Of a stretch of DNA of 64,000 bases, positions 45,245 to 57,000 are shown piece by piece. The notes beneath the pieces were generated by a model. The model saw only the letters and a program-made list of their open reading frames with translations, was not told the DNA's origin and made no database searches. Each line of letters starts with the position of its first letter. The first letter of the stretch is position 1. The DNA comes from Cladopsammia gracilis (taxonomy: Eukaryota > Cnidaria > Anthozoa > Scleractinia > Dendrophylliidae), in contig JAJGOT010000165.1 of NCBI GenBank assembly GCA_022457155.1, forward strand, positions 1,405,001-1,469,000, read 5' to 3'. Position numbers and translations under genes: made by a program.

Positions 45245-47052
45245 ATATCAATGGATAATACATACATACATACGTTCAAACATAAATACATACAAACATA
45301 CATTTTTTTGAAGCTCCCTTTACAGGGCTTTTCAGCCACAATATACTAATTAAGACTAATTACAAATAAAAATAAAAATCGTTCTAAGAGCATATTTACA
45401 AGTCTCTTCTTAAAAATACTACAGACCGCTACTTCTTTAAGATCTTTGGGGAGTGTGTTCCAACATGTAACGCCCCTTTTGGCATCTGCATATGATGAGC
45501 GACTTCAAGCCTTCAGAAATGTGATCATTCTTTCTGAGGCCAAGAACTATCCTGCTGGCAAAGTTCTGCACCGACTGTAGTCTTTTTAAATTTGTTTTAG
45601 ATGTGTTGCCCCATACAGTGGAACAATAAAACAGTTTGCTAAAAACAAAAGCGGTAGTTAGCGAAAGTAACGTCTTTCTGTCCAGGAGGTGCTTAATTCT
45701 GTTGATTCTAATTAATCTATGCATACAATCTGAGACTGTTTTGGTCACATGCTCATTATAACTTAGAGAGGAGTCAATTATTACGCCCAAGTCCTTGGCC
45801 ACAGTGACAGGTTTAATTTTCATTTCCCAACAAATTAACAGGTGGAATAGATGGCAGGCTTCTCGTTAACTGTGGGACTCCGATAACCAGGAGCTTAGTC
45901 TTATCAGGGTTGATGAGTAGGGAGTTCCTACAACACAACCTTGCTATTTCCGAAAGGTCCTTGTTTAATGCAGTAACTGCGTCAGAAATATGACTTGGAG
46001 GAAGGCCGAGGAAAATCTTAGTATCGTCCACATAACCAAATGATTGGCAGTGCCTTGGGAGGGACAGGAGTTCATTTACATATAGAGTAAATAAAACAGG
46101 TCCAAGGATTGAGCCCTGTGGTACACCCACAGTCACGGGGAGGGGGTCAGAGGCGGAGTTGGCCATGTTTACAACTTGGCTTCGTTGTGAAAGGTAACTT
46201 TTAAACCAGGTGCATGCAGCATCGGATACACCCATACTATGAAGTTTTGACAGCATCAGATATGCTGTCGAATGCCTTAGACATGTCTAGAAGGATGACC
46301 ACGGATACCTTTTTTCTGTTACCGTTTTGTAGTTTGGAAATTTTTCCATTATGATCAAGGAAATTGACAAACTGTAAGTGAGGTAATCTTTCACAGACCT
46401 TGGACATAATAGGGAGAAGGGATATCGGGCGTGTGTTGGATGGCTCGTCAGAGTCCCCTGATTTGAGAACAGGGATGACTTCAGCCGATTTCCAGACTTG
46501 CGCAAATGTGTTTGAAGAGAACGAGGTGTTCACAAGGTTCATGACTGCAGAGAGAGTTGTTGGTAAGTTGTCTTTCAAGACCCTGGATGTGACTTTATCC
46601 AGGCCGGGATCTTTGTTCGACGGTAAAGATCTTATAATTTTCCCAACTTCTACTTCCGTATTAAACTGGCAGAAATTAAAATAATGGACCCTGGTCATCG
46701 TGCAAGCAGCTGTTCGAAGGACATAGAATGGAATTATGATCTAAATGGTGAATTCCGTGTGCTTCAGCAAGATTTTTCGCCTTTAAGGCCGCAGATATAC
46801 CGACAGAGGTGTAAAACTTGTTGAATTTGTTCGCTTGAGAAAAAGGATCTTCTGTTGTGCTTAATGATGGATCTGTTATAGGAGGTATCGATTTAAGACT
46901 TTCCAAATTTGAGAACATGTTCCGTTTCAGCAAATCGAATTTCACGCTTGACTTCCTGACGAAAAAACCGATAGGCATTCCAATGAAGTCGGTCTTTTGT
47001 TTTAACCGCACTTTTGTGCCACTTGTCTCGAGTTCTCATGAGCTGTCGAATC

Positions 47053-47388
47053 AGAAGACCTTAGATAACAACGGCCTGGACCACCACGGACGCTTTATTG
47101 AGACTTATATAACGGAGTAACTGGTTAGCTTTCAGCTGAGGTTAGGGTCAGCAGTTTATATAGTTAAATTTAAGACTAAGCAACCCGAGAAGCTAGGTGG
47201 TACAGTGGTACGGTAGGCTATGTAAGCCTAAGCGTAGCTGAGGTCACAGGTTCAATCCTGTGTGGGGATTTTAGATGTTCTTTTTTACACTTAAAAATTT
47301 ATTGAAAATGAAATTCTAAGTGTCGACAGTACGTTATATAATTCTCAGTGTCCGAGGTGGTCCAGACCGTTGTTATCTAAGGTCTTCC
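47053..47388. mobile_element. 336-bp Mutator-like MITE inside the LINE
   Basis: Inverted ends AGAAGACCTTAGATAACAAC and the complement of GGAAGACCTTAGATAACAAC continue into GG(C/T)CTGGACCACC. They are flanked by a perfect 9-bp duplication TGTCGAATC (47044-47052 and 47389-47397). Nine-base duplications are the hallmark of Mutator-like elements. The LINE sequence resumes directly on both sides. Internally it holds a tRNA-like sequence at 47191-47266. Confidence 0.85.
47191..47266 (+). ncRNA. tRNA-like sequence with pol III A and B boxes
   Basis: A box TGGTACAGTGG (47198-47208) and B box GGTTCAATCC (47249-47258) are correctly spaced. A TAGGC/GCCTA anticodon stem with a 7-base loop and an ACAGG/CCTGT T-stem with a TTCAATC loop can be drawn. 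The acceptor stem does not pair and the base before the anticodon is not T, so it is tRNA-derived rather than a functional tRNA. Confidence 0.6.
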
Positions 47389-48540
47389 TGTCGAATCTCA
47401 GGTGTGATGTATGGATTAGGTCTTGATTTAATTTTTACTCGCTTAATTGGTGCATGATCTCTAAGCACATCCAAAAATAGAGAATTAAACACATGAACTT
47501 GGTCATCTAAATCATGAAAAATGTTAGCTATATAAAAAGGAACGCTAGCCAAGTCGTTAGTAAATTTAGCAGGAGTATAATTCTTGTAGCTTCTTGCAGT
47601 GATGTATGAACAACGCGGTTTCGGCGCTTTCAAGCTAAGTGTTACACAAACCAGGCTATGGTCGCTGATTGTTGATGACTTCACCTCGCAGGCATTGACA
47701 ATGTTCTCATTCGTAGTTAAGAGTTAAGACTATGTCAATAAGAGTTTGTGACTTTTTGGTGACTCTGGTAGGTTCTATGACCAACTGTGTCAAAATCAGC
47801 CAAGGCGCGACCATCAGGGCAGTTCCCTTGAAGATTACAGTTCAAGTCACCAATTATTATAACTTCCATCCCCGAAAGTAGAGAATCCACAAAAGCTTTT
47901 CCAGGGTCTCCAAGAAAGTTAATGGGCAAATTCGGTGGTCTATAGAATGTGCATAGAAGGAATGATTTTAGCTTTTTACATTGCACCTTCAACCAGAGCT
48001 GTTGGAGGTTATAGTCGGAAACTGCTGAGAATTTTGTAACGTCGGAAACTTATAGATATCTTTAACGTAAACAACAATTCCACCACCAATCTTGTGCATT
48101 CCGCAGTCTTGTATGAATAGAATATAACCAGGAATTTGTATATCAGTGACACTCGTCGATAGGTCTATCCAAGTCTCCGAGATTGTAAAAATATCGTAAT
48201 CATACGTAGATATCGTCTGCGTAATGAGATAGAAATTTTCGCGCGATACCATCGAGCGAACATTCAAAGGGGCAATGGTCGCGTAGGTTTTTACTCTGGT
48301 CGATTTATTAGGTCTAATGGCTGTTTCTTCTCTTCTATTCGAGTTGGAAGTATAAGGTCCAGGCTCAGGATGGATGTCACCACATAGCAGGATTGTAACC
48401 ACTCCAGTCGTTTGCTTAATCTCCGGTAGAGCGATGACCGTACAGCCATGTTTTGACCACTTCACAATTGGGAAATTTACTCGATTGGAGCAAGATTGGC
48501 GTCTGACGACCCAAACGAACGGCATTACCATTTGAGTATT

Positions 48541-48787
48541 AACTTTAGCAGAGCCTTCATTTCGGTATAAATTTCGTAGCCGAGCACTCTAGACAAATAA
48601 TGTCGTGCTCTACAAAGTATACCTACCAGTAGTTTTTGCGATTTTATTGCAGACATGTTTAATATGTTGTTTCCAAATATTTATTTACTTTATGTTTTAA
48701 AAATGTTTTCAAATATATTAAATATATGTCGTCATTCGCAGAAAGCTCATATTCGAGTATGAAACCAGTTCTAATTAATCGAGGTTG
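48541..48787. other. Spacer between LINE and minisatellite
   Basis: AT-rich, no feature recognised. Confidence 0.4.
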
Positions 48788-50645
48788 ATTTAAACACTGA
48801 AGGCATCACTCCTGCCAATAACACGGAAGGCACCACTCCTGCCAATAACACAGAAAGCATCACTCCTGCAAATAGCACTGAAGGCATCACTCCTGCCAGT
48901 AGCAATGAAGGCATCACTCCTACCAATAACACTGAAGGCATCACTCCTGCCCATAACACTGAAGGAATCACTCCTGCCAATAACACTGAAGGCATCACTC
49001 CTGCCCATAACACTGAAGGCATCACTCCTGCCAATAACACTGAAGGCATCACTCCTGCCCATAACACTGAAGGCATCACTCCTGCCAATAACACTGAAGG
49101 CATCACTCCTGGCAATAACACTGAAGGCATTACTCCTGCCAATAACACTGAAGGCATCACTCCTGCCAATAACACTGAAGGCATCACTCCTGCCAATAAC
49201 AATGAAGGCATCACTCCTGCCAATAACACTGAAGGCATCACTCCTGCCAATAACACTGAAGGCATCACTCCTGCCAATAACACTGAAGGCATCACTCCTG
49301 CCAATAACACTGAAGGCATCACTCCTGCCAATAACACTGAAGGCATCACTCCTGCCAATAACACTGAAGGCATCACTCCTGCCAATAACACTGAAGGCAT
49401 CACTCCTGCCAATAACACTGAAGGCATCAATCCTGCCAATAACTGATTGAGGGCATCACTCCTGTCAATAACACTGAAGGCATCACTCCTGCCAATAACA
49501 CTGAAGGCATCACTCCTGGCAATAACACTGAAGGCATCACTCCTGCCAATAACAATGAAGGCATCACTCCTGCCAATAACACTGAACGCATCACTCCTAC
49601 CAATAAAAAAGAAGGCATCACTCCTGCCAATAACACTGAAGGCATCACATCTGCCAATATAATAACACTGAAGGCATCAATCCTGCCAATAACTGATTGA
49701 GGGCATCACTCCTGTCAATAACACTGAAGGCATCACTCCTGCCAATAACACAGAAAGCATCACTCCTGCAAATAACACTGAAGGCATCACTCCTGCCAAT
49801 AACACTGAAGGCATCACTCCTGCCAATAACACTGAAGGCATCACTCCTGCCAATAACACTGAAGGCATCACTCCTGCCAATAACACTGAAGACATCACCC
49901 CTGCCCATAACACTGAAGACATCACTCCTGCCCATAACGCTGAAGGAATCACTCCTGCCAATAACACTGAAGGCATCACTCCTGCCCATAACACTGAAGG
50001 CATCACTCCTCCCAATAACACTGAAGGCATCACTCCTCCCAATAACACTGAAGGCATCACTTCTGCCAATAACTGACTGAAGGCATCACTCCTGCCAATA
50101 ACACTGAAGGCATCACTCCTGGCAATAACACAGAAAGCATCACTCCTGCAAATAACACTGAAGGCATCACTCCTGCCAATAACACTGAAGGCATCACTCC
50201 TGGCAATAACACAGAAAGCATCACTCCGGCAAATAGCACTGAAGGCATCACTCCTGCCAATAACAATGAAGGCATCACTCCTGCCCATAACACTGAAGGC
50301 ATCACTCCTCCCAATAACACTGAAGGCATCACTCCTCCCAATAACACTGAAGGCATCACTTCTGCCAATAACTGACTGAGGGCATCATTCCTGCCAATAA
50401 CACTGAAGGCATCACTCCTGCCAATAACACTGAAGGCATCACTCCTGCCAATAACACTGAAGGCATCACTCCTCCCAATAACACTGAAGGCATCACTTCT
50501 GCCAATAACTGACTGAAGGCATCACTCCTGCCAATAACACTGAAGGCATCAAGTCTGCCAATATAGTAACACTGAAGGCATCACTCCTGCCAATAACTGA
50601 CTGAGGACATCACTCCTACCAATAACGCTGAAGGCATCACCTGTT
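48788..50645. repeat. 27-bp minisatellite, about 68 units
   Basis: Unit AATAACACTGAAGGCATCAC+TCCTGCC. The unit has no stop in several frames, giving long artefactual peptides such as repeated AGVMPSVLL (minus) and KASLLPITL (plus). Variant units (AACTGATTGAGGG at ~49441 and ~49691; AACTGACTGA at ~50070, 50370, 50508) show that blocks of many units were themselves duplicated. The array ends about 55 bp before the gypsy gag start. Confidence 0.95.
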
Positions 50646-50698
50646 CCCTTCTACTAATCGCATTTCTGAAGCGAAACGCTCATTGAAAGCACAAGAAG

Positions 50699-53100
50699 AT
50701 GCCGACAGATGGCGACCACGTAGAGTCGCAGAGCGCTGAAATTGTCGCGCCAACGTCAGCTAGCAGCATTCGACCTACCGTTCCAGCTTATATTCCCCAA
50801 GTTCTAGCGCACAATTTTCCGTTACCGAGTCCAATGAATTGCCGTGGAGATGTCGCTGGTAATTGGGATTTTTTCAGACAACAATGGAGTAATTACGAGA
50901 TAGCAACAGGCCTCAATCATCGAGAAGAAACCATTCGCCTTGCGACCTTGAGATCTGCAATGGGCCGAGAGTGTCTGCAAATCTTTGTAAACCTGAGCAT
51001 GCCAGAAGACGACAAAAAGAAAATAGATAGATGTCTTGAAGCTTTAGACAAATATTTCAAGCCCAGCCGAAATGTGGCATATGAAAGGTACGTTTTCAAC
51101 ACGTGCGTGGAGGCGTGCGTGCGTGCGTGTTGTTCAGAGTTACGTAACCAGATTGAGAAAACTAGCCGCCTCGTGCGAATACGGCGAGCTGACCGACGAT
51201 CTCATCAGAGACAGACTGGTCATCGGATTGAAGAATAACGGCGACAAGGCACGATTACTTAGAGAAAAGAATTTGGACTTAAAATAGGCTATCCAAATTT
51301 GTACATCAAGCGAAGTCGCCGCGCAGGAAATGAAGAAAATTCAAGGCGCAGAAGAGAAAATCGAAGAAGTTAAGAAGCTTGGTGACAAAAGGAAAGCTAC
51401 AAGAAAGCGTCGCCGCAAGAAAGGACCGGAGAAAAAAAACGAAATCTGAAGATAAACAGACGAAACCTGTCGTTGATTGTCGTCCCGTTTTGCGGCCGTC
51501 AACAATGTCATGTAAGGAGAACGGAGTGTCCAGCGTTCGGAAAAACCTGCAGCAAGTGTGAAAGGGAGGGTCATTTCTCGTCCGTGTGCTATGCAGGGAA
51601 GAAAGATTTTAAAACGTCCAGTGAAGATGAAACCTGTTTAACCCTGGAAACCATATCGTTAGTAGAAACAAAGGCCAGACAATGGTTTACAGAAATCAAG
51701 TTCTTCAAATCGCCTAAAGAAGATTTCACAACATCCTTGTCATGTCAACTTGACACTGGAGCCATTTGCAACGCATTGTGCTTGGATGACCTGTCAGCCA
51801 CTACACAGTTAGGAGACCCTCCAATGAAGAACACATCTGTCAAACTCAAGCTTTTTGGTGGATCAACAATGAAGCCTTTTGGAGAATTTGATTTGCAGAT
51901 CAAGCACCATAGTACTAGACAGACCCTCAAGTTTCAAGCGGTCAAAGACAAGTGTAAACCCTTGCTGTCAGCTGAAACCTGTGAAAACCAAGTAGACGAT
52001 GATGAGTCCCTTTCAGAGAAAGACTTAATGAGCAAGTATCATGAGGTCTTTAGTGGTCTTGGATCACGAGTAATCATCCCACGTGTTCTGCGACCTGAAG
52101 TGATGTCCAAGATACATGCAAGCCACTTAGGCATTGACCAAATCTCTTACAGTGTTCCATCTGCAGTGAAGTCCAAGCAAAAAATCCAAAGGAACCTATG
52201 CAAAGCCATCAGATTCCAGATCGTCCGTGGAACAGAGTCGCTGCCTACCAGTTCAAGCTTCATAGAAAAGACTACACAATACTGGTGGACTTCTATTCAG
52301 ATTTCATCGAGATGAAAGAGTTGCACGAGAACACCTCAAGTGCTATGATTGAATTTCTCAAAGAGCAGTACAGTAGATATGGCATACCAGACACTTTAGT
52401 GACTGACAATGGTCTCCAATTTACAAGTCAAGAATTCAGACAGTTCACGCGCAGTTGGGAGTCTTTTCCTCCTCCCCGCATCATCACAGAGCAAACAGGA
52501 AAGTGGAAGTAGCTGTGAAAGTAGCCAAATCGTTACTGAAAAAAGCCCTCAAAGATAACAGAGATCCCTGGTTAGCGATGCTACATCAAAGGAACACCCC
52601 TACTGAGTCGCTTGGCACAAGTCCATCTCAGAGATCGATGTCCCGCCGCACCAGAACCTTACTACCAACAGCTACAAACCTGCTGTATCCCAAGTTCCAG
52701 AAAATGTTGATCAGATGCTGAAACTGAAAAGACAGAAAGCCAAGTGGTACCATGATCGATCCTCCCGTATCCTACCAGAAATAGAGATAGGACAAGATAT
52801 AAGAGTTGCACCCCTATAGAAGAATGAGACCTGGAAAAAGGGTACCTGTCTTGAGAAATTATCCGACAGATCCTATTTGCTGAAGACTGACGCAGACAAC
52901 CAAGTTCTTCGTGGAGAAACGAAAGAACAGGAAAATAGAAAAAGTGTGGTCACTCGATGGCAAGATCTTTATCAAAACTTCTCCAAACGGGAGTCCACGC
53001 GAAATGTTTTCGAAAGATGATATCAAGGAACTGTTAGAACTCAATCTAGAAGAGGAGATAAGGAATACGACCTGTAACCGGAGACCGCCCGTACGAAGTA
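50699..53100 (+). mobile_element. Ty3/gypsy-type retrotransposon relic lacking reverse transcriptase
   Basis: A gag frame starts at 50699 (NWDFFRQQWSNYEIATGL, YFKPSRNVAYERYVFN) and after a frame change near 51110 continues with RLRKLAASCEYG. The zinc-knuckle region (CSKCEREGHFSSVC) and a protease with CQLDTGAICNAL follow. At about 52055-52075 the protein passes directly from the end of the protease (YHEVFSGLG) into the integrase zinc-binding region (RPEVMSKIHASHLGI), so reverse transcriptase and RNase H are deleted. The integrase core follows in shifted frames (LVTDNGLQFTSQEF), then a C-terminal RQKAKWYHDRSS segment with stops. No complete LTR is visible; a TGTAGTTGTATATG at ~53132 may begin a 3' LTR. 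Non-functional by itself. Confidence 0.8.
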
Positions 53101-53379
53101 TATTTTATTTTATTCTATGTTTAGGGGGTTTAATGTAGTTGTATATGTTATTTATTTAGTATTTTTTGTTGTTGTTGTTGTATTTTGTATGTATTTCTGT
53201 GTTTATATTGATTTATTTTATTTTATTTCTGTCTTAATACCTTGGGAATTACAAATAGTACAGGTAATTATTTCCCTACCTAATTTGAATATTACGCATT
53301 ACCTAGGGCATGAAAGAATCGTTTGGTAAATTAAAGTTGTTATCATTAAATGTCAGGGGACTGAGGGAAAGAGTTAAAA

Positions 53380-54012
53380 GAATAAATCAAAGGCTCCTTT
53401 GAGCCAACCCGTGAATTTGAAATGCGTAACGCGTTTAAACGCAATGCGGTAAGCTCATGTTTTCACTCTGTCGCGGTTCAATATTTTTTTTTAAAATTAA
53501 ACGTAAGGATTTTTGACAAACGCAAAAAATAAAAATACAGTACATCACTTTCATAATGTTCAGTCCGAAGAAGAAAGAAAAAAAAAAACCAAAAAAAAAG
53601 GAACGGTCCGAGCGAGATTCGAATCTGGGCATTTCGGCTGTGAGCCCTCGCTTTACACCACTCGACCACCGTGACCACTGACTTGAAATGGAATAAATTT
53701 TATTACGTAAAAAAAGACAACCATCAAAACGCGTGTCTCAGTTGAAAATTCCTTTTAGATCGATTTTAACGTTGCATTTAAGACTCCAAATGCGAAACAT
53801 CTTTAAGCTTATTGTTGTTTATATTCGTTTACACCAATTTAGTTATTGTTATCGCTGGATTCACGCTGTTCTTGTTACAAAACGCATTCGTAACAAAGCA
53901 TTACGTCACTAAGTTTACAGCTGATGGAAGGAGTGAGCGAGTGAGTGACTCATTTGCATATCAGTCGCCGTTACCGATAACCCGTTCATTACGCATGCGC
54001 GTATATTCACAG
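53380..54012. mobile_element. 633-bp repeat inserted in the LINE endonuclease
   Basis: GTTAAAA occurs on both sides (53373-53379 and 54013-54019) and LINE coding sequence resumes across it. The insert contains a minus-strand tRNA-like segment (53602-53674) followed by an A/T-rich tract. Its right half (53695-54000) recurs inverted at 63167-63440. Confidence 0.6.
53602..53674 (-). ncRNA. tRNA-like (Val-CAC-like) SINE head or pseudogene
   Basis: On the minus strand: A box TGGTCGAGTGG, anticodon loop CTCACAG (CAC) and B box GATTCGAATCT, then a T run as in a pol III terminator. The acceptor and T stems pair poorly, so it is not a working tRNA. Confidence 0.5.
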
Positions 54013-57000
54013 GTTAAAAAGCGTATTTGCATACTTGAAAGACCAAAAGTGTGAAGTCTACTACTTGCAGGAAACATATTGTCAAAAACAAGATGAGAAA
54101 ATTTGGAGCTCCGAATGGGGTGGTAGAATTTTTTTTACACATGGAACTACTCACTCTAGCCCTAAGGGTGCTTGTATTCTGCTTAAACCAGATTTGGATA
54201 TTTTACTGGGCAATGAATATAGTGACTCAGAGGGGCGAGTAGTGTTAATTAATGTTAGTATAAATAAGGAAAATAAGGAATGGTTTTCATTGTGCAATAT
54301 TTATGCGCCAACTGACAACGTGAAACAGAATGCTTTTCTGGATAACTTAGTTACCTTGATTATGAGTAAGGCTTACATCGAGTCGTTAATAATAGGAGGA
54401 GACTGGAATGTAACCTTAAATAAAATAGATAAACAAGGTTTGCGCAAATGGGCGCCATCTTCTTACAGAGATAATATTATTTCCGCAATGAATGAGCTTG
54501 ATTTGATTGATATTATGCGAGATCTTCATCCCAAAAAGATGTTTAGTTATGAGTCTAAACAATATAAATCTAAGAGTCGGTTACATTTCTTCTTAATTTC
54601 AAATAAATTAAAACAATGTATCAGTAAAACGAGCATCAGAATACCCGTACGTTCAGACCACAAAGCTGTTGGTTTACAGTTGAAACTTAGTGTAGGAAAG
54701 CTGAGAGGTCCAGGAACGTGGAAGTTTAATAACACATTATTAGAAGATGGAGAGTATCTTGGAAAAGTCCATCGAGAATTTAATCACATTAAGTTAAAAT
54801 ATGAAGAAGTTAAAAATCCCCAGCTTCTCTGGGAATTAATCAAAATGGAAATAAGGAGTTTTACGATAAAATTTTCTAAGCAAAAAAAAAACATCCAGAT
54901 TAGACAAAGAGAGAGAGAAGTGCAAGAATCTTTAAATCTCCTAGATAATAGATTATGTGATTTTGGTATTGATTCGATAGAACTGGATAATTACACTAAG
55001 CTAAAAGAAGAACTCGAGGAAATTTACAAAATTAAGGGAAAACGATCCATCTTTCGTTGTAAGGTAAGATGGAATGAGCAAGGAGAAAAACCTACTAAAT
55101 ATTTTCTTAATCTTGAAAAGCGGAATTATAATAGAAAGATTATTGCAGAGTTAAAAGTCGAGGATGATAAAATTTTAGTAGATGAAAAGGAGATTTTAAA
55201 TCGAATCCAACTTTTTTATGAAAAGTTGTATACATCTAAAGACCTGTTGGATGAAGATAAATTTAGTGAATTTATAGATTTACCTCGGTTAACAGACGAA
55301 CAACGTGAAAGTGTAGAACATCCAGTTACTAAAGAAGAGTGTAAGGAAATTCTAAAAACGTTTAATTCTAATAAGACTCCTGGCTGTGACGGATTTACAA
55401 AAGAGTTCTATGAAACCTTTTTTGACATTATAGGCGAGGATCTAATGAATAGTTATAATGCAGCCTTTAATATAGGTGAGCTATCAATTTCGCAAAGGAG
55501 AGGTGTTATTACCCTCATCCCCAAAGATGATGAATATCTTCTTACACTTGAAAATTGGAGGCCTATAACGCTTCTAAATATGGATTACAAAATAATAGCA
55601 AAAGTAATTGCAACGAGAATAGAAACTCTTCTACCTGTGCTAATCCATGAAGATCAAACAGGTTTTGTTAAAGATCGATTTATCGGTGAGAATGTCCGAC
55701 TTATACAGGATGTGATGGGCTATTTGGATAACTGTTACAGTACTGGTATAATGGTTGCTATAGATTTTAAAAAGGCCTTTGACTCTTTAGAATGGCTTTT
55801 TATTAAGCTTTCTATGATTAAGTTTAATTTTGGCGATAATATAATACGATGGGTGTCAATATTCTATCAGAATATCCAAACAGCGGTCTTAAATAATGGA
55901 TTTATGACAAATTTCTTTCAGGTAAATAGAGGTGTGAGGCAAGGTTGTCCTCTATCTCCTTACCTTTTTATTCTTTGTGCGGAGATATTAGCACATAAAA
56001 TTAGAGGAGAAGAAAACATTAAACGGATTAAGATTTTAAACGAAGAGATCAAGCTAACTCAATTTGCTGATGATACGACTCTATTTTGCGCAGATATCTT
56101 ATCCGTGAATAATGCACTTATTCTATTACAAAAATTTGGCAAGATATCAGGGCTGTGTTTGAACGAACGGAAAACTAAAGCGGTTTGGTTAGGAAAAGAT
56201 AAAAATTGTAAAGCTAAACCTCTCAATTTAAATTGGACTGATGATCCAATCCGCATCCCTTGGAACCTTCCACTCATACGATAAACAGAAAAACTTGAAA
56301 AAGAACTTTACGATTAAAGTTCAAAAAATACAAACAGTACTTGATATGTGGCGCAGTAGGGACTTAACCGTTTTTGGAAAAGCAGTTATAATTGAAGCAC
56401 TTGGAATTAGCCCAATTGTATACTCCATGTCTATGTTGGAAGCTCCAAAGTCTGAATTAGAAAAAGTAAATAAACTAATTTTTAAATTCATTTGGAAGAA
56501 CAAACCGGATAAGATTAAAAGAGATGTACTGTATCAAACTATCGATGGAGGGGGCCTTAAGTTGCCAAATATTTTCCTTATGGATAAAGCATTGATATTG
56601 AACTGGATAAGACGTCTTGTAGTGAACAAACCTGGTAATTGGAGGATAATCCCTCAATACTATTTTGACAAATATGGAGGAATTGAATTCTTACTTAAAT
56701 GCAACTACGATGGTAAAAGTCTAGATAAACAAATACCAGCATTTTATAGGAATCTGTTATTATATTTTCAAGTTAAAGAATTGAAATATCTTTATGATAA
56801 AGAAAATAGAGCAAAATATGTTTTATTTAACAACACACTTATCCTCATTGATAAAAAGTCGGTATTTTGGAAGTCTTGGTTCGATAACAATGTTGTTACC
56901 GTTCACGACTTACTGAAAGATGATGGCACAGTAATGACATACAAAGATTTTACTGAAAAGTACAAAAACTTTCTTCAGTTTTATCAGATGTTATCATCGA

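Larger units (their letters stand above)
45245..48540 (-). mobile_element. Nearly full-length, broken CR1/L2-like LINE
   Basis: On the minus strand, fragments in order give an ORF2: a CGDIHPEPGP motif; AP endonuclease with PLNVRSM, SETWID, an FYRPP segment, IIIGDLNCNL and TISDHSLVCV; a linker (APIKRVKIKSRPNPYITPEIR in part); reverse transcriptase with SNKDPGLDKV, RPISLLPIMSKVCERL, LLDMSKAFDSI, GVPQGSILGPVLF and the catalytic GYVDDT; then DLGVIIDSSLSYNEHV and the C-terminal region. The 3' end carries a GCCCTGTAAAGGGAGC hairpin and a TGTATGTAT-type microsatellite tail at ~45260-45303. The frame breaks near 47735-47685 and 46250, a segment is missing in the RT near 46310, and a MITE interrupts it at 47053-47388. 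It is inactive. Jockey-superfamily membership is clear; the exact clade is not. Confidence 0.85.

Noticed and set aside
47191..47266. A functional host tRNA gene
   Set aside because: The acceptor stem does not pair, the base before the anticodon is not T, and it lies inside a MITE.
48771..50368. Long open frames on both strands across the minisatellite (up to 222 codons)
   Set aside because: The 27-bp unit contains no stop in these frames, so openness is automatic. The peptides are pure 9-residue repeats and nothing else marks a gene.
54547..56657. Several 60-72 codon frames antisense to the Tx1/L1-like ORF2
   Set aside because: Shadows of the LINE coding strand without independent evidence.
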